48,125 nucleotides of DNA, taken from positions 1-48,125 of the forward strand of contig NZ_KB890771.1 of NCBI RefSeq assembly GCF_000373265.1, written 5' to 3'. The DNA is from Pontibacter roseus DSM 17521 (GTDB taxonomy: Bacteria; Bacteroidota; Bacteroidia; Cytophagales; Hymenobacteraceae). Every line of letters starts with the position of its first letter. Positions within the stretch are counted from its first letter, which is position 1. Under the pieces are notes generated by a model. That model searched no databases. It had not been told where the DNA came from and saw only the letters and a list, made by a program, of their open reading frames with translations. Of the stretch, positions 1 through 8,555 are shown in pieces. Both the position numbers and the translations under genes were made by a program.

Positions 1-90
1 GGCGCTCCACTGTTCGAGCGGTCAGCGAGTTTGGAGCGTCTTGACTTTTTTGCTTACTTTTTGTGTCAAGACAAAAAGTGAGGCCCGCCC
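1..90 (-). repeat. Two-hairpin 3'-end repeat, copy 1
   Basis: Read on the minus strand this follows the stop codon of the dehydrogenase gene that ends at 185. The first hairpin is T/A-rich (ACTTTTTGT at 56-64 against ACAAAAAGT at 71-79) and terminator-like. The second pairs 32-40 with 1-9 around a loop that reads ACTCGCTGACCGCTCGAACA on the minus strand. A second copy lies at 29863-29951, also after a stop codon and in the same orientation to its gene. The loop is identical there but the stem bases differ and still pair. It may act as a terminator or 3'-end RNA element. The window begins at or inside the outer arm, so the element may extend further. Confidence 0.7.
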
Positions 91-184
91 GGCCAGGGCA
101 AGCTATACAACAGCTCAACGGGCAAACCGCAAAACCCGCCGCTACGGTGCACATGCTGCTGCTACAGAGCACTTGACAATGCCC

Positions 185-1663
185 TTACTCCACCGGAACC
201 AACCTGTAAATCGTGCCCGGACTCTCTACAGCCACATAGATATACCCATCCGGCGCCATCCGCACGTCGCGCACACGGCCAATGTTCTTCAGGAGCTTCT
301 CCTCACTCACGATTTTGTCGCCATGCATCTTGAGCTTGCTCAGGAACTGGAAACGGAGGGAACCAACCAGCAGGTCGCCTTCCCAGCCTTTGTAGCGGTC
401 GCCGGTCACGAAAGCCATACCTGATGGACCGATGGACGGCACCCAGTACCAGAGCGGCTGCTCCATACCTTCTTTCTTGGTGAGTTCCGTCAGCACGGTG
501 CCGTTGTAGTTGATGCCGTAGGAAATGACAGGCCAGCCGTAGTTTTTGCCTTTCTCGGCTATGTTCACCTCATCGCCGCCGCGCGGACCGTGTTCATTTG
601 TCCAGAGTGCACCTGTCTTAGGGTGAATCGTCATGCCCTGAATGTTGCGGTTGCCGATAGTATAGATGGTGGCAATGGCGTTTTTCTCATGCACGAACGG
701 GTTGTCGGCAGGTATAGCGCCGTCGTCTTTAATGCGGTGTACTTTGCCCGGGGCGCGTTCTATGGTCTGGGCGTTTTCGTGGTGCTGTCCGCGGTCACCC
801 ACCGTGAGGTAGAGCAAGCCATCACGCCCAAACTCAAGGCGGGAGCCGTAGTGGTGGCGGGTTTTGGCCCAAGGGTGCGCCTCAAATATCACCTTCTGCT
901 CGCTCAGTTTGTTTCCCTCCAGTTTAGCACGCATCACGGCAGTGGTGGAGAGGGTCTGGTCGCCTTCTTTCTTGAAAGCGGAGTAGGAGAGGTATATTGT
1001 GTTATTCTTCGCGAAGTCCGGGTGCAGCTCCACATCCAGCAGACCACCTTGTCCTTGGGCCAGCACTTCCGGTGCTCCGGCTATCTTCTGCAATTGGCGG
1101 GTACTTTTAGGCAAGCGGTAGAAGGAGCCGTTGCGGTCGGTTATCAGCATATCGCCGCTGGGCAGAAAGGCCATTCCCCAAGGTACTTCCATACCTGTCG
1201 CCACGGTGTCGAGGCGGTAACGCAGGGCTTCAGAGGTATAGACATCCGTAGCGGTGTCTTCCTGGCTGAAATCGTACTGCTTCACGTTCTGTATACCTTC
1301 CTGGATGTAGGCCACCAAGGCGGTTATTTCAGTATCAGAGAAAGTCTTTTCAAAGGCAGGCATACCTTCGTCGGGGTAGCCGTGCTTGATGGCGGCAAAG
1401 AGGTTGTCGGCGGAGTTGCCGTGTTTCCACTTGCGGTCAGTGAAGGCCTGCATCTGCTCACCGTGGCAGCCGGAGCAGTAGCTGGCGTAGTTGGTGCGGG
1501 CCTTCTCGAGCTGGGCGTCCGTCAGGGCTACTTCCTTGGCGGAAGCCTCGGCTAGGGTGTTGGCTTTGTTGTCAGCTGACGTGGTGGTGTTGGAGCCGGT
1601 GCAGCTGTCGAGGGTAATCAGGGCGAGTCCCAGGAGAGGGAGCAGGGAAATGGTTTTTCGCAT
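185..1663 (-). CDS. Cytochrome c-PQQ sugar dehydrogenase (sorbosone/glucose dehydrogenase-like)
   Basis: A 492-residue exported protein. The N-terminus is hydrophobic with a possible lipobox (LDSC, Cys21; Asp is unusual before it). A small cytochrome c domain follows: heme motif CSGCH at residues 63-67 and a likely Met ligand in EGMPAF near residue 101. From about residue 150 a six-bladed propeller of the soluble PQQ dehydrogenase family (GSDH) begins, with WGMAFLPSG, DRNGSFYRL and EHGPRGGDEVN near the active site. It probably oxidises an aldose or related alcohol in the periplasm and passes electrons to its own heme. Substrate cannot be read from sequence. A TATATTTG -7 box lies about 55 bases upstream and a two-hairpin repeat follows the stop. 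Confidence 0.85.
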   Translation of the reverse strand: MRKTISLLPLLGLALITLDSCTGSNTTTSADNKANTLAEASAKEVALTDAQLEKARTNYASYCSGCHGEQMQAFTDRKWKHGNSADNLFAAIKHGYPDEGMPAFEKTFSDTEITALVAYIQEGIQNVKQYDFSQEDTATDVYTSEALRYRLDTVATGMEVPWGMAFLPSGDMLITDRNGSFYRLPKSTRQLQKIAGAPEVLAQGQGGLLDVELHPDFAKNNTIYLSYSAFKKEGDQTLSTTAVMRAKLEGNKLSEQKVIFEAHPWAKTRHHYGSRLEFGRDGLLYLTVGDRGQHHENAQTIERAPGKVHRIKDDGAIPADNPFVHEKNAIATIYTIGNRNIQGMTIHPKTGALWTNEHGPRGGDEVNIAEKGKNYGWPVISYGINYNGTVLTELTKKEGMEQPLWYWVPSIGPSGMAFVTGDRYKGWEGDLLVGSLRFQFLSKLKMHGDKIVSEEKLLKNIGRVRDVRMAPDGYIYVAVESPGTIYRLVPVE

Positions 1664-1718
1664 AGTTGGAAATCGTGATATCGTCTACCCTTACGGGAAT
1701 GATGTAAATTGGTAACCG

Positions 1719-1726
1719 CAAATATA
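1719..1726 (-). promoter_or_regulatory. Candidate -7 box (TATATTTG)
   Basis: The minus strand reads TATATTTG, matching the Bacteroidota TAnnTTTG consensus, about 55 bases before the dehydrogenase ATG. I see no convincing TTG -33 element at the usual spacing, so the call rests on this box and its position. Confidence 0.35.
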
Positions 1727-1747
1727 GGAAGCAAGTGATGTATGAAT

Positions 1748-1778
1748 AAAAAAGCCACCCGCGGAGGTGGCTTTTTTT
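1748..1778 (-). terminator. Rho-independent terminator after the M14 peptidase
   Basis: GCCACC (1754-1759) pairs with GGTGGC (1766-1771) around a six-base loop. It is flanked by an A-run on the left and a T-run on the right, so it can work both ways. It sits 3 bases past the stop of the minus-strand peptidase gene. Confidence 0.8.
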
Positions 1779-1781
1779 TGT

Positions 1782-3533
1782 TTACAATGGCAGTTTCACA
1801 TCTTTCATCAGCCTGCCCACCGGGTACATTTGGTGCGTAGGCTCGTAGTGTGGGGAGTTGCGGTACACAAAGTCGAGCTGGGCGCGGGCGTTCTTGGCAA
1901 ACTCCGGGTCCTGCTTCTTGCGCTCCTCCAGTTGCTTGCGCAGTTCTGGCTTCTGCTTCAGGATGTCGGCGGCCAGGTCTTCAAACACATAGCTGGAAAA
2001 GTACTCCTTCTGCATCAGGATGCTGTCGAAGAAGTTCCAGTTGAAGTAGGAGTCCACAGCCTGCGGCTCCAGTGCCTCCACCAGAAAGCGGTTCGCCTCC
2101 TGGTTCAGGTATACCACATAGTCACCTTTCAGGAATTGGCGCGGCATGGTGCGCGTCTCCACCTGTGTGCCGTAGTGCAGGTAGTGCCCCTCGTACGGAC
2201 GCTGCCCGGTCTTGTAATCGGTGATGTAGTAGGTGTCGAGGGTGATGGTGGTGTCGCGCTGGAGCTGGCGCATCTCCACTTTGTTCAGCTTCAATCTGTC
2301 AATCACCTCACGCCACGCCTGCGGAATGAGGTAGGCCACCGGCTTCTCCACCGTCACGGTAGGGGTGAAGGTATTGTAGTAGTTGATGTTTTTGGAATAG
2401 GGCGCCTTGCGGTCGTAGTACAGGCGCTCCAGCCCGCTTACCTCGCTCGGCTTGTACTTGGCGGCATAGCCCAGGAACGGAATCTGTTCTACTTTGGTGG
2501 TGTCCAGTTTCCAGTCCAGCGCGTAAGTTTTCTGGGTCAGCGTCTGCTGCTTCGCCTTCGCGCGCAATTGGCCAATCTCTTTGGCGTCGCGGCTCACGGT
2601 GCTAATCATGTGTTCCATCAGCTTGTAAGTGGACTTCACGCGCTGGTCGAAGGGCTTGAGCATGTGTGTCTCCGGCACAAAACCGATGGTGTTGTAAAGG
2701 GCCGTATATCCCGTGGCATAGCGTGGCGACTCCATGAACCCTACGATGCCTTTGTCAGGCGTCTCATCAATCGTGTTCATGTACGGCACCATCGGGAATT
2801 TGTCTTTCTTCATGCCCTCGTACAGCGTAGGCAGCATTTTGCCCTGCAGGTAGCCAGCCAGCGTCGGGTTAAGCTTGTTGTGCTGCGTGGCGATGAGCGT
2901 CATCACGTGCTGGTAGTCGGCGCCGTTGGAGGTATGGTTATCCATGAACACGTCCGGGTCCCAATCGCGGTATATCTGGTGGAAAGTCTGTGCGTTGCGG
3001 GAGTCGGTTTTGAGATAGTCGCGGTTCAGGTCGAGGTTGCGTGCGTTGCCCCGGAAGCCGTAGGTCTCCGGACCGTTCTGGTTGGTGCGGGTATGGCTGT
3101 TGCGGTTGAGCGCTCCTCCTATATTATAGACCGGTATGATGGCCAGCACCACATTGTCGAGTTGCTTGCGTTTGCGTTTGTCCTGCAGGTAGTCGCGGGC
3201 CAGGAGCATGGTGGCGTCAATCCCTTCAGGCTCACCCGGGTGTATGCCGTTTTGGATGAGGAGGATGCGCTTGTCTTTCTGTCGGATGGACTTCGGGTCG
3301 AAGTCTTTGTCGGTGGAGACGATGACCAGGTGCAGCGGATGGCCGGCGTCGGTGCTGCCGTAAGGCACCATCTTCACTTCGTCGTAAGCTGCATCGAGTT
3401 TGGTATACCAGTCGATGGCTTCGTTGTAGGTGGCAGTCTGGTTGCCGTTGCCTTTTTCGTAAGGCGTCTTGAGGTCTGTTTTGTCAGGTGTTCCGGTAGC
3501 CAGAAAAGCGGCTAAGAGTAGGGTGGTTAACAT
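1782..3533 (-). CDS. M14-family zinc carboxypeptidase, exported
   Basis: A 583-residue protein with a short N-terminal signal peptide (MLTTLLLAAFLATG). Zinc ligands are visible in NGIHPGEPEG (His98, Glu101), followed by the substrate-binding NLDLNRDYLK region and the third ligand in DNHTSNGADYQH. FVPETH further on fits the catalytic glutamate region. It is a metallocarboxypeptidase fold protein that probably trims peptides in the periplasm or outside the cell. It is longer than classic M14 enzymes (about 300 residues), with a C-terminal half of unknown role, as is common in Bacteroidota homologues. Whether it cuts C-terminal residues or cell-wall peptides is not clear. It stands alone, with a terminator just after its stop. 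Confidence 0.85.
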   Translation of the reverse strand: MLTTLLLAAFLATGTPDKTDLKTPYEKGNGNQTATYNEAIDWYTKLDAAYDEVKMVPYGSTDAGHPLHLVIVSTDKDFDPKSIRQKDKRILLIQNGIHPGEPEGIDATMLLARDYLQDKRKRKQLDNVVLAIIPVYNIGGALNRNSHTRTNQNGPETYGFRGNARNLDLNRDYLKTDSRNAQTFHQIYRDWDPDVFMDNHTSNGADYQHVMTLIATQHNKLNPTLAGYLQGKMLPTLYEGMKKDKFPMVPYMNTIDETPDKGIVGFMESPRYATGYTALYNTIGFVPETHMLKPFDQRVKSTYKLMEHMISTVSRDAKEIGQLRAKAKQQTLTQKTYALDWKLDTTKVEQIPFLGYAAKYKPSEVSGLERLYYDRKAPYSKNINYYNTFTPTVTVEKPVAYLIPQAWREVIDRLKLNKVEMRQLQRDTTITLDTYYITDYKTGQRPYEGHYLHYGTQVETRTMPRQFLKGDYVVYLNQEANRFLVEALEPQAVDSYFNWNFFDSILMQKEYFSSYVFEDLAADILKQKPELRKQLEERKKQDPEFAKNARAQLDFVYRNSPHYEPTHQMYPVGRLMKDVKLPL

Positions 3534-3594
3534 GGATGAGCTTGCAATTGGTGTTGTCAGGCAATGTTAACCATTTCCGGGGAAAAAACCCGCA

Positions 3595-4041
3595 CTACAC
3601 CCGAAACGTTGCCCTGTTCTTGTTGGTGGGGAACAACTTTTTGTCGAGGCTATACCTCCCGGGGCCTATTAACAGGAGAGAGCAGAAGAGGATGGCTGCC
3701 TCCAGAGCGTGGGAGTAGCCGCCAAAGCCTTCGCCAGCCGCCGCGTGTCGAAGGGCAGCCACCAGCATGGTGATGACAAGCAGGATGCACACCGGCCGAA
3801 AAAACAAGCCCAGCGCCAGCAAGGCACCACCCACCGTCTCCGCGAAAGCGGCCATAAAACCCCAGAAAACCGGCAGGAAGCTAATACCCAGCAACTCCAT
3901 GTTGCCACCAATCTGCTCCCATTTCTCCGGACCACCCACCATTTTAGGCCAGCCATGGAGGATGAACATGATGCCGATGCCGATGCGGAGCAGCAGCAGT
4001 CCGGTGTTTTTGTAGCTGTAGCGGGAGCGGAGTATAGCCAT
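3595..4041 (-). CDS. DoxX family membrane protein
   Basis: A 148-residue integral membrane protein with about four hydrophobic helices. The N-terminal LLLLRIGIGIMFILHGWPK and the FMAAFAETVGGALLALGLF stretch are typical of DoxX/DoxD small membrane proteins (quinone- or redox-linked, function poorly defined). The start is the ATG at 4041. The next gene on this strand is the lipoprotein that ends at 4082, 40 bases upstream, so the two may be cotranscribed. Confidence 0.8.
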   Translation of the reverse strand: MAILRSRYSYKNTGLLLLRIGIGIMFILHGWPKMVGGPEKWEQIGGNMELLGISFLPVFWGFMAAFAETVGGALLALGLFFRPVCILLVITMLVAALRHAAAGEGFGGYSHALEAAILFCSLLLIGPGRYSLDKKLFPTNKNRATFRV

Positions 4042-4081
4042 GAGAGCAATAATACGTATTTCTACATAATATTACAAAAGC

Positions 4082-4696
4082 CTAATATAGCAAAATGCCT
4101 CGCACCAGTGTATTGGCCGGGATGTCGTCTGGTTTCAAGGCGTGTAACTGTGATTTGTCCAGTTGGCTGGTGTCCAGGATGAAGGACATGCCCGCCTCTT
4201 CTGATACGGCCACGAAGCCGGCCTCCCCCAGGCTAGCGTATTTAATAGGATAGCGCTGCCTCACCTCACCATACTTGGAGCCGACTCCTATACCCTCGGG
4301 AGTTTTGTAGTCATCGTCTCGCAGCCGGATGCGCCATACCTGGCAGTCTGGTTCGCATTGCTGCTCCACCAACAGGCCGCTGGGGCTGGTTGGGCTGCTG
4401 TACACGTAGGCGGTATAGGCCTGGCCTTCCAGGTGTAGGGTGGTGTCTTTGATTTGCTGATGGACGGGCACCTGCTGGCGCATCTCCGCAATGGGCATGC
4501 CGATACGTATGGTGCCCACCCGCCCTTTGGTTACTACGAAGTGGGCAGGGTCCGGCGTGGCGGCCGTGTCCTCCGCTTGCGACGTCTCAGGTGGGACGTT
4601 GCTGGTGGTCGTGGCTGTTCCTGTGTCGTCAGTGTCGGCAAGGCAAGCTGCCATACCCACGCCCAACAGGATAGCGTATAGAAGGTTCTTTAGCAT
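4082..4696 (-). CDS. Hypothetical lipoprotein
   Basis: A 204-residue protein starting MLKNLLYAILLGVGMAAC, a lipoprotein signal with lipobox GMAAC. I prefer this ATG to an upstream in-frame TTG at 4714 because it puts the signal peptide at the N-terminus. A Thr/Ser/Asp-rich linker follows, then a globular domain with a GTIRIGMPIAEMRQQVP segment and a closing NTLVRGILLY. I do not recognise a named family. The GMPIAEMR pattern is like that of small secreted domains with an alpha/beta lid, but no function follows from it. Confidence 0.65.
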   Translation of the reverse strand: MLKNLLYAILLGVGMAACLADTDDTGTATTTSNVPPETSQAEDTAATPDPAHFVVTKGRVGTIRIGMPIAEMRQQVPVHQQIKDTTLHLEGQAYTAYVYSSPTSPSGLLVEQQCEPDCQVWRIRLRDDDYKTPEGIGVGSKYGEVRQRYPIKYASLGEAGFVAVSEEAGMSFILDTSQLDKSQLHALKPDDIPANTLVRGILLY

Positions 4697-4819
4697 GTGA
4701 TGAGGATGAAGCAATCGTTATATTATTGTTATAACCTTGTTGCACAGGGGCAGGTTGTAGTATATTAGCGTGAAAACGAAATTAGTTTCTTTTGTCATAC
4801 ATCAACTCAGAATATTAAA

Positions 4820-5593
4820 ATGACTAGACCATTAATCCTGGTATCGAACGACGACGGCATCACGGCTCCGGGCATCCGGACGCTGGTGAAGGTGGCCAAA
4901 TCCATAGGAGAGGTAGTGGTGGTAGCCCCCGACGGACCGCAGTCAGGTATGGGACACGCCATCACGATAGGAAATACGTTGCGCCTGGACAAGTCCATCG
5001 CCTTTGACGATTGGGACGTGGAGGCCTACGAGTGCTCCGGCACCCCGGCCGACTGCGTGAAGCTGGCCAAGTTCCATGTGCTCAAGGACAGGACACCCGA
5101 CCTGGTGGTGAGCGGCATCAACCACGGATCTAACTCCAGTATCAGCGTGCTGTACTCCGGCACCATGTCGGCGGCTATCGAGGCGGCCATCGAAGGGCTC
5201 CCGGCCATTGGTTTCTCCCTGTGTGACTACGGCCACGAAGCGGATTTCTCTCATACCGACGAGTTTGTAGAGTTGATTATCCGGCAGGCGCTGGAGCACC
5301 GCATACCGGAGAACACCGCCTTGAACGTGAACTTACCGAAGAAGAGCGAGGAGCCGATAAAAGGAGTGAAGGTATGCCGGCAGGCCCACGCCAAGTGGCA
5401 GGAGGAGTTTGACGAGCGCCTGGACCCCCGCAACCGCCGCTACTTCTGGCTGACGGGCAGCTTCGTGAACCACGACAAAGGCGAGGACACCGACGAGTGG
5501 GCGCTGGTGAACAACTATGTATCGGTGGTGCCCTGCCAGTTCGACATGACCGCCTACCACGCTATGGCTACGCTGAACGATTGGAATCTATAA
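4820..5593 (+). CDS. surE: 5'/3'-nucleotidase SurE
   Basis: A 257-residue protein of the usual SurE length. The metal site is clear: ILVSNDDGITAPGI near the N-terminus (adjacent aspartates), SGINHGSN around residue 98 and YSGTMSAAIEA just after. SurE removes phosphate from nucleoside 5'- and 3'-monophosphates in the cytosol and is linked to stationary-phase survival. It begins at the ATG at 4820, is flanked by minus-strand genes on both sides and is followed by a strong hairpin, so it is probably monocistronic. Confidence 0.95.
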   Translation: MTRPLILVSNDDGITAPGIRTLVKVAKSIGEVVVVAPDGPQSGMGHAITIGNTLRLDKSIAFDDWDVEAYECSGTPADCVKLAKFHVLKDRTPDLVVSGINHGSNSSISVLYSGTMSAAIEAAIEGLPAIGFSLCDYGHEADFSHTDEFVELIIRQALEHRIPENTALNVNLPKKSEEPIKGVKVCRQAHAKWQEEFDERLDPRNRRYFWLTGSFVNHDKGEDTDEWALVNNYVSVVPCQFDMTAYHAMATLNDWNL

Positions 5594-5615
5594 GGTATAG
5601 GTATACCTGGAAGTG

Positions 5616-5657
5616 AACAGGCGCGGCTTTACCAACTGGTGAAGCCGCGCCTGTTTT
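5616..5657 (+). terminator. Terminator after surE
   Basis: AACAGGCGCGGCTT (5616-5629) pairs with AAGCCGCGCCTGTT (5642-5655), a 14-bp GC-rich stem followed by a short T-run. Two GGTATA words, one of them the palindrome GGTATACC, lie between the surE stop and this hairpin. Confidence 0.85.
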
Positions 5658-5679
5658 GTGTTATGTCCACTCCGTAAAC

Positions 5680-5707
5680 TGTCATTCCGATGAAAAGAGG
5701 AATGACA
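5680..5707. repeat. Solo end relic of the 205-bp inverted-repeat element
   Basis: This stretch opens with TGTCATTCCGATGAAAAG, close to the terminal inverted repeat of the elements at 22627 and 30113, and closes with GGAATGACA, so it forms a 9-bp inverted repeat by itself. It looks like a collapsed or minimal copy of that family. Confidence 0.5.
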
Positions 5708-5734
5708 GAAAGGGGAAGGGGGTGTGTCGTTTTC

Positions 5735-6997
5735 CTACTTATACCTCGTCACCACCACGTCAGCCGGTTTGGTAGAGGAGGCTTCTGATGGAGAACTGCC
5801 GCCGTTGGTCACAAAGCGGATGACGAGCTTTCGGGACACGGGCACAGATTGGCCGTCTACTTTGCCGGGCGTCCATTTGCCTTGTGTGCTCTGAAGCACG
5901 TTGGAAATCTCATCATGCAACTCTTTCCCCACAGCTACCGGCAACATGCTGATGACCTTACCGTCTTCCTTGATAATCAGGTACACGTCCACATCGCCCT
6001 CAAACGTAGCGTCGGCCGGGTAGCGCAGGTTTTTGGCCAGGTATTTCTCCAAGGGGCCATCCTGCAACACAGGTTTCACATCGGCCTCCTCGTAGGTATA
6101 GGAGCTCTTGGTGTACTTCGTCATGGAAGGCGTCTGCATCTCCTTCTCGTTTTTGGCGGCTGTCGTTCCCAGGAACTGCACCGGCAGCACGAGTTCTGCC
6201 CCTATGGCCTGTCCGTTTTTAGTGGCGGGTTCCCACTTGCCGGAGGTGGCTTTCACGGCTGACATCGCTGATTCGGAGAGTTGGGCCAATAAGGCTTTGT
6301 TCTGCAGTTGGAAGGTGGAGGCATCCATGTAATCAAGGTCGGAGTCAGGGCCAACGGTCTTCTTCAGCTTGGTGCCTTCAAGACGGATGTTAGACACGGT
6401 ACCGGCTTTGTCCACATAGAACTTCACCACCACGCGGGCGTTCAGGTTCTCCTGCTTGGCCTCGGCTGGCAGGGCCAGGTAGGGGAGCATGGTTTGGTAC
6501 ATAGCTTCCTGTCCGCCTTTGAACTGCGGTGGACGGTTGGCTTTGTCAGCGGCAGCTTTCCGGTCAGATTCCGACATGGCAAACCGGATGGGCAAGGTAT
6601 AGCGCACCCGCACCGCTTCGCCGTTCTGGCGACCGGCGTTCCAGTGACCGCTCATCAGCCTGACCACGCGCAGGGCTTCTTCGTCGGTGCCGCGGCCTAG
6701 CGTTTTCACCGATTTAGCCTCGCTGATGGTGCCATCGGTTTCCACTACGAACGACACAACCACCAGGCCCTCCAGTCCGTTTTCTACCGCGTCTTTGGGG
6801 TATTGGATGTTGCTGCCCAGGAACGTGAGCATTTCTTTTTCACCGCCTTTGAATTCGGGCATCTGCTCTACATAGCTATAGGCCTTGTCAGCGGCTTTGG
6901 CGGTCTGTGCCGAGGCAGCGCCCAGTGGAGCTGCCACCAGGGCAAGCGCGAGCAAAGGGGCGGCGAGTGCGGTTTTAATGAGGTTCTTGTTTTTCAT
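5735..6997 (-). CDS. Secreted protein with three TonB C-terminal-like domains
   Basis: A 420-residue protein with a long signal peptide ending near AASA (residue 30). Three tandem TonB_C-like modules follow at roughly residues 45-148, 155-280 and 305-395. The first is canonical (EQMPEFKGG, NIQYPKDA, GLVVVSFVVETDG, RYTLPIRF); the second and third are diverged but keep the strand-turn-strand pattern and the GKW motif. TonB_C domains normally contact TonB boxes of outer-membrane receptors. Here there is no membrane anchor or proline-rich spacer, so the protein looks soluble and periplasmic. The first module closely resembles the C-terminus of the BlaR1-like gene next door, which suggests duplication. 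Confidence 0.75.
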   Translation of the reverse strand: MKNKNLIKTALAAPLLALALVAAPLGAASAQTAKAADKAYSYVEQMPEFKGGEKEMLTFLGSNIQYPKDAVENGLEGLVVVSFVVETDGTISEAKSVKTLGRGTDEEALRVVRLMSGHWNAGRQNGEAVRVRYTLPIRFAMSESDRKAAADKANRPPQFKGGQEAMYQTMLPYLALPAEAKQENLNARVVVKFYVDKAGTVSNIRLEGTKLKKTVGPDSDLDYMDASTFQLQNKALLAQLSESAMSAVKATSGKWEPATKNGQAIGAELVLPVQFLGTTAAKNEKEMQTPSMTKYTKSSYTYEEADVKPVLQDGPLEKYLAKNLRYPADATFEGDVDVYLIIKEDGKVISMLPVAVGKELHDEISNVLQSTQGKWTPGKVDGQSVPVSRKLVIRFVTNGGSSPSEASSTKPADVVVTRYK

Positions 6998-7100
6998 GAG
7001 ATGTAAGTTTTATGGTTTGTCTTAGGATTGGAAAGGCAACAGTTCTCCTGGTCCAGCTTCTGGGCTGGATGAATCGGGGAAATCAAGGTATAGGGTGAGG

Positions 7101-8555
7101 TTATTTCATCGCGAAGCGTACTGGCAAAGTATAGCGCACGGGAACTGGTTTGCCATTCTGACGACCAGCGTTCCAATAGCCGTTCATTTCCTCCACCACG
7201 CGCAGGGCTTCTTGGTCCGTCGCGTCGTCCAGCTTCTTCAGGATGGCGATGTCATGCAGGCTGCCGTCCGCCTCCACCACGAAGCTCACCACCACCAGGC
7301 CTTCCACGCCAGCCTCCTGCGAGGACTGCGGGTAGCGGATGTTCCGGCCCAGGAACTTGAGCATCTCGGAATCACCCCCCTGGAACTGGGGCATCTGCTC
7401 CACAAAGGTATAGGGCTTCACTTTTTCGGGAGAGGCCACTTCAGGCTGAGCAGGTATAGCCGCTGGTTTCTCCGTGTCCGTGTGAGCCACGGCTTTTTCG
7501 GCGGGTTGTGTGAAAGTCAGTTTTTCAGGTATGGCTTTCGTGTCATTGGCTAAGTGCTCTTCTGGCTGTAGTTGACCCTGGTTGGCTGTCGCTGAAGCCG
7601 CTTTCTTGGCAGGTGACGTAATCAGAGTCTCGTTCAAAGCCGGTGCCTCTGCAAAAGGAACTGCCATGTCTGCATTGACAGAGTTGGCCGAGAAGGTGAT
7701 TAACAAAGCGAACAGAAGCGGAAGCGCCAGCAGGGGGCGCAGGAGGCTGGCTTTTCGGCCATGTTTCTGCAGCATGCGCAGGCGGCGGAACACCTGCGGC
7801 TTCTGGAAATAACTGCCTACCGGTATACCTGCCGTATACAGGGCTTCCTTTGCCAGCAGCGAGCTGTATTCCTGCGGCTTATATTCTGACAGCACTTCGG
7901 CATCGGCCTGGTACTCATGCACATCGCGCAGCTCTCCCTTGAGCAGCCACACCAGCGGGTTGAACCACAAAATGGCCGTCAGGACTTCATAGTACAGCAC
8001 GTCGTAGGTATGGCGCAGGCGCACGTGGGCCAGTTCATGGGCAAGCACTTGCCGCTGTTCGTTGCTTGAGAGGTGCGCTTGCCGGTTCAGGAACACGCGG
8101 TTAAGGAAGGCAAAAGTAGGATGATGCGTTTCCACCTGCAGGACGGTGGCCCCATAAGCGTCTTCGTTTAGCGGTGTGGCAGCGGCCGCCAGGCGGCGCA
8201 GGCGCACCAGTTGCCAGACCAGTCTGCCCAGCAGCACCAGCCCCACCAAGGTATACAGCGCTAGCAGGGCAGTGCCCAGAGAAATGGAGGATTCGGCTGC
8301 CGGCGTTGCCCCGCTATATCCGGTCACCACCACCTCCTGAAGTTGGATGCTGGGCAGCGTAGCCACCGGCAGTTGCGCAGCGAAGGGCAGCGGAATGCGC
8401 AACAGCGGCGCTGCCAGGGCCACAGCAGGCGCCAGCAGCAGGAACAGGCGGTTGTAGCGGAGGCTCGGCTGGTCGCGGAGCACGAGGCGGTAAAACAGGT
8501 AGAGCAGGAGCAGGCACAGCCCCGACTGTAGGATGTAATTAACGGTTGTCTCCAT
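7101..8555 (-). CDS. BlaR1-like M56 metallopeptidase with C-terminal TonB domain
   Basis: A 484-residue protein. The N-terminal ~300 residues hold several membrane helices and the zinc motif in LAHELAHVRLRH (HELAH, near residue 173), typical of the M56/BlaR1/MecR1 peptidases. A linker follows, then a TonB_C domain from about residue 385 to the end (EQMPQFQGG, NIRYPQSS, RYTLPVRF). There is no penicillin-binding sensor domain as in staphylococcal BlaR1. It probably senses an envelope signal and triggers cleavage of BlaI. It overlaps blaI by 17 bases, so the two are cotranscribed and coupled. M56-TonB fusions are common in Bacteroidota. Confidence 0.9.
   Translation of the reverse strand: METTVNYILQSGLCLLLLYLFYRLVLRDQPSLRYNRLFLLLAPAVALAAPLLRIPLPFAAQLPVATLPSIQLQEVVVTGYSGATPAAESSISLGTALLALYTLVGLVLLGRLVWQLVRLRRLAAAATPLNEDAYGATVLQVETHHPTFAFLNRVFLNRQAHLSSNEQRQVLAHELAHVRLRHTYDVLYYEVLTAILWFNPLVWLLKGELRDVHEYQADAEVLSEYKPQEYSSLLAKEALYTAGIPVGSYFQKPQVFRRLRMLQKHGRKASLLRPLLALPLLFALLITFSANSVNADMAVPFAEAPALNETLITSPAKKAASATANQGQLQPEEHLANDTKAIPEKLTFTQPAEKAVAHTDTEKPAAIPAQPEVASPEKVKPYTFVEQMPQFQGGDSEMLKFLGRNIRYPQSSQEAGVEGLVVVSFVVEADGSLHDIAILKKLDDATDQEALRVVEEMNGYWNAGRQNGKPVPVRYTLPVRFAMK

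Noticed and set aside
1767..3515. Long plus-strand open frame antisense to the M14 peptidase
   Set aside because: It mirrors the real gene in a frame kept open by GC-rich codons, and its translation is rich in Val, His and Arg with no domain.
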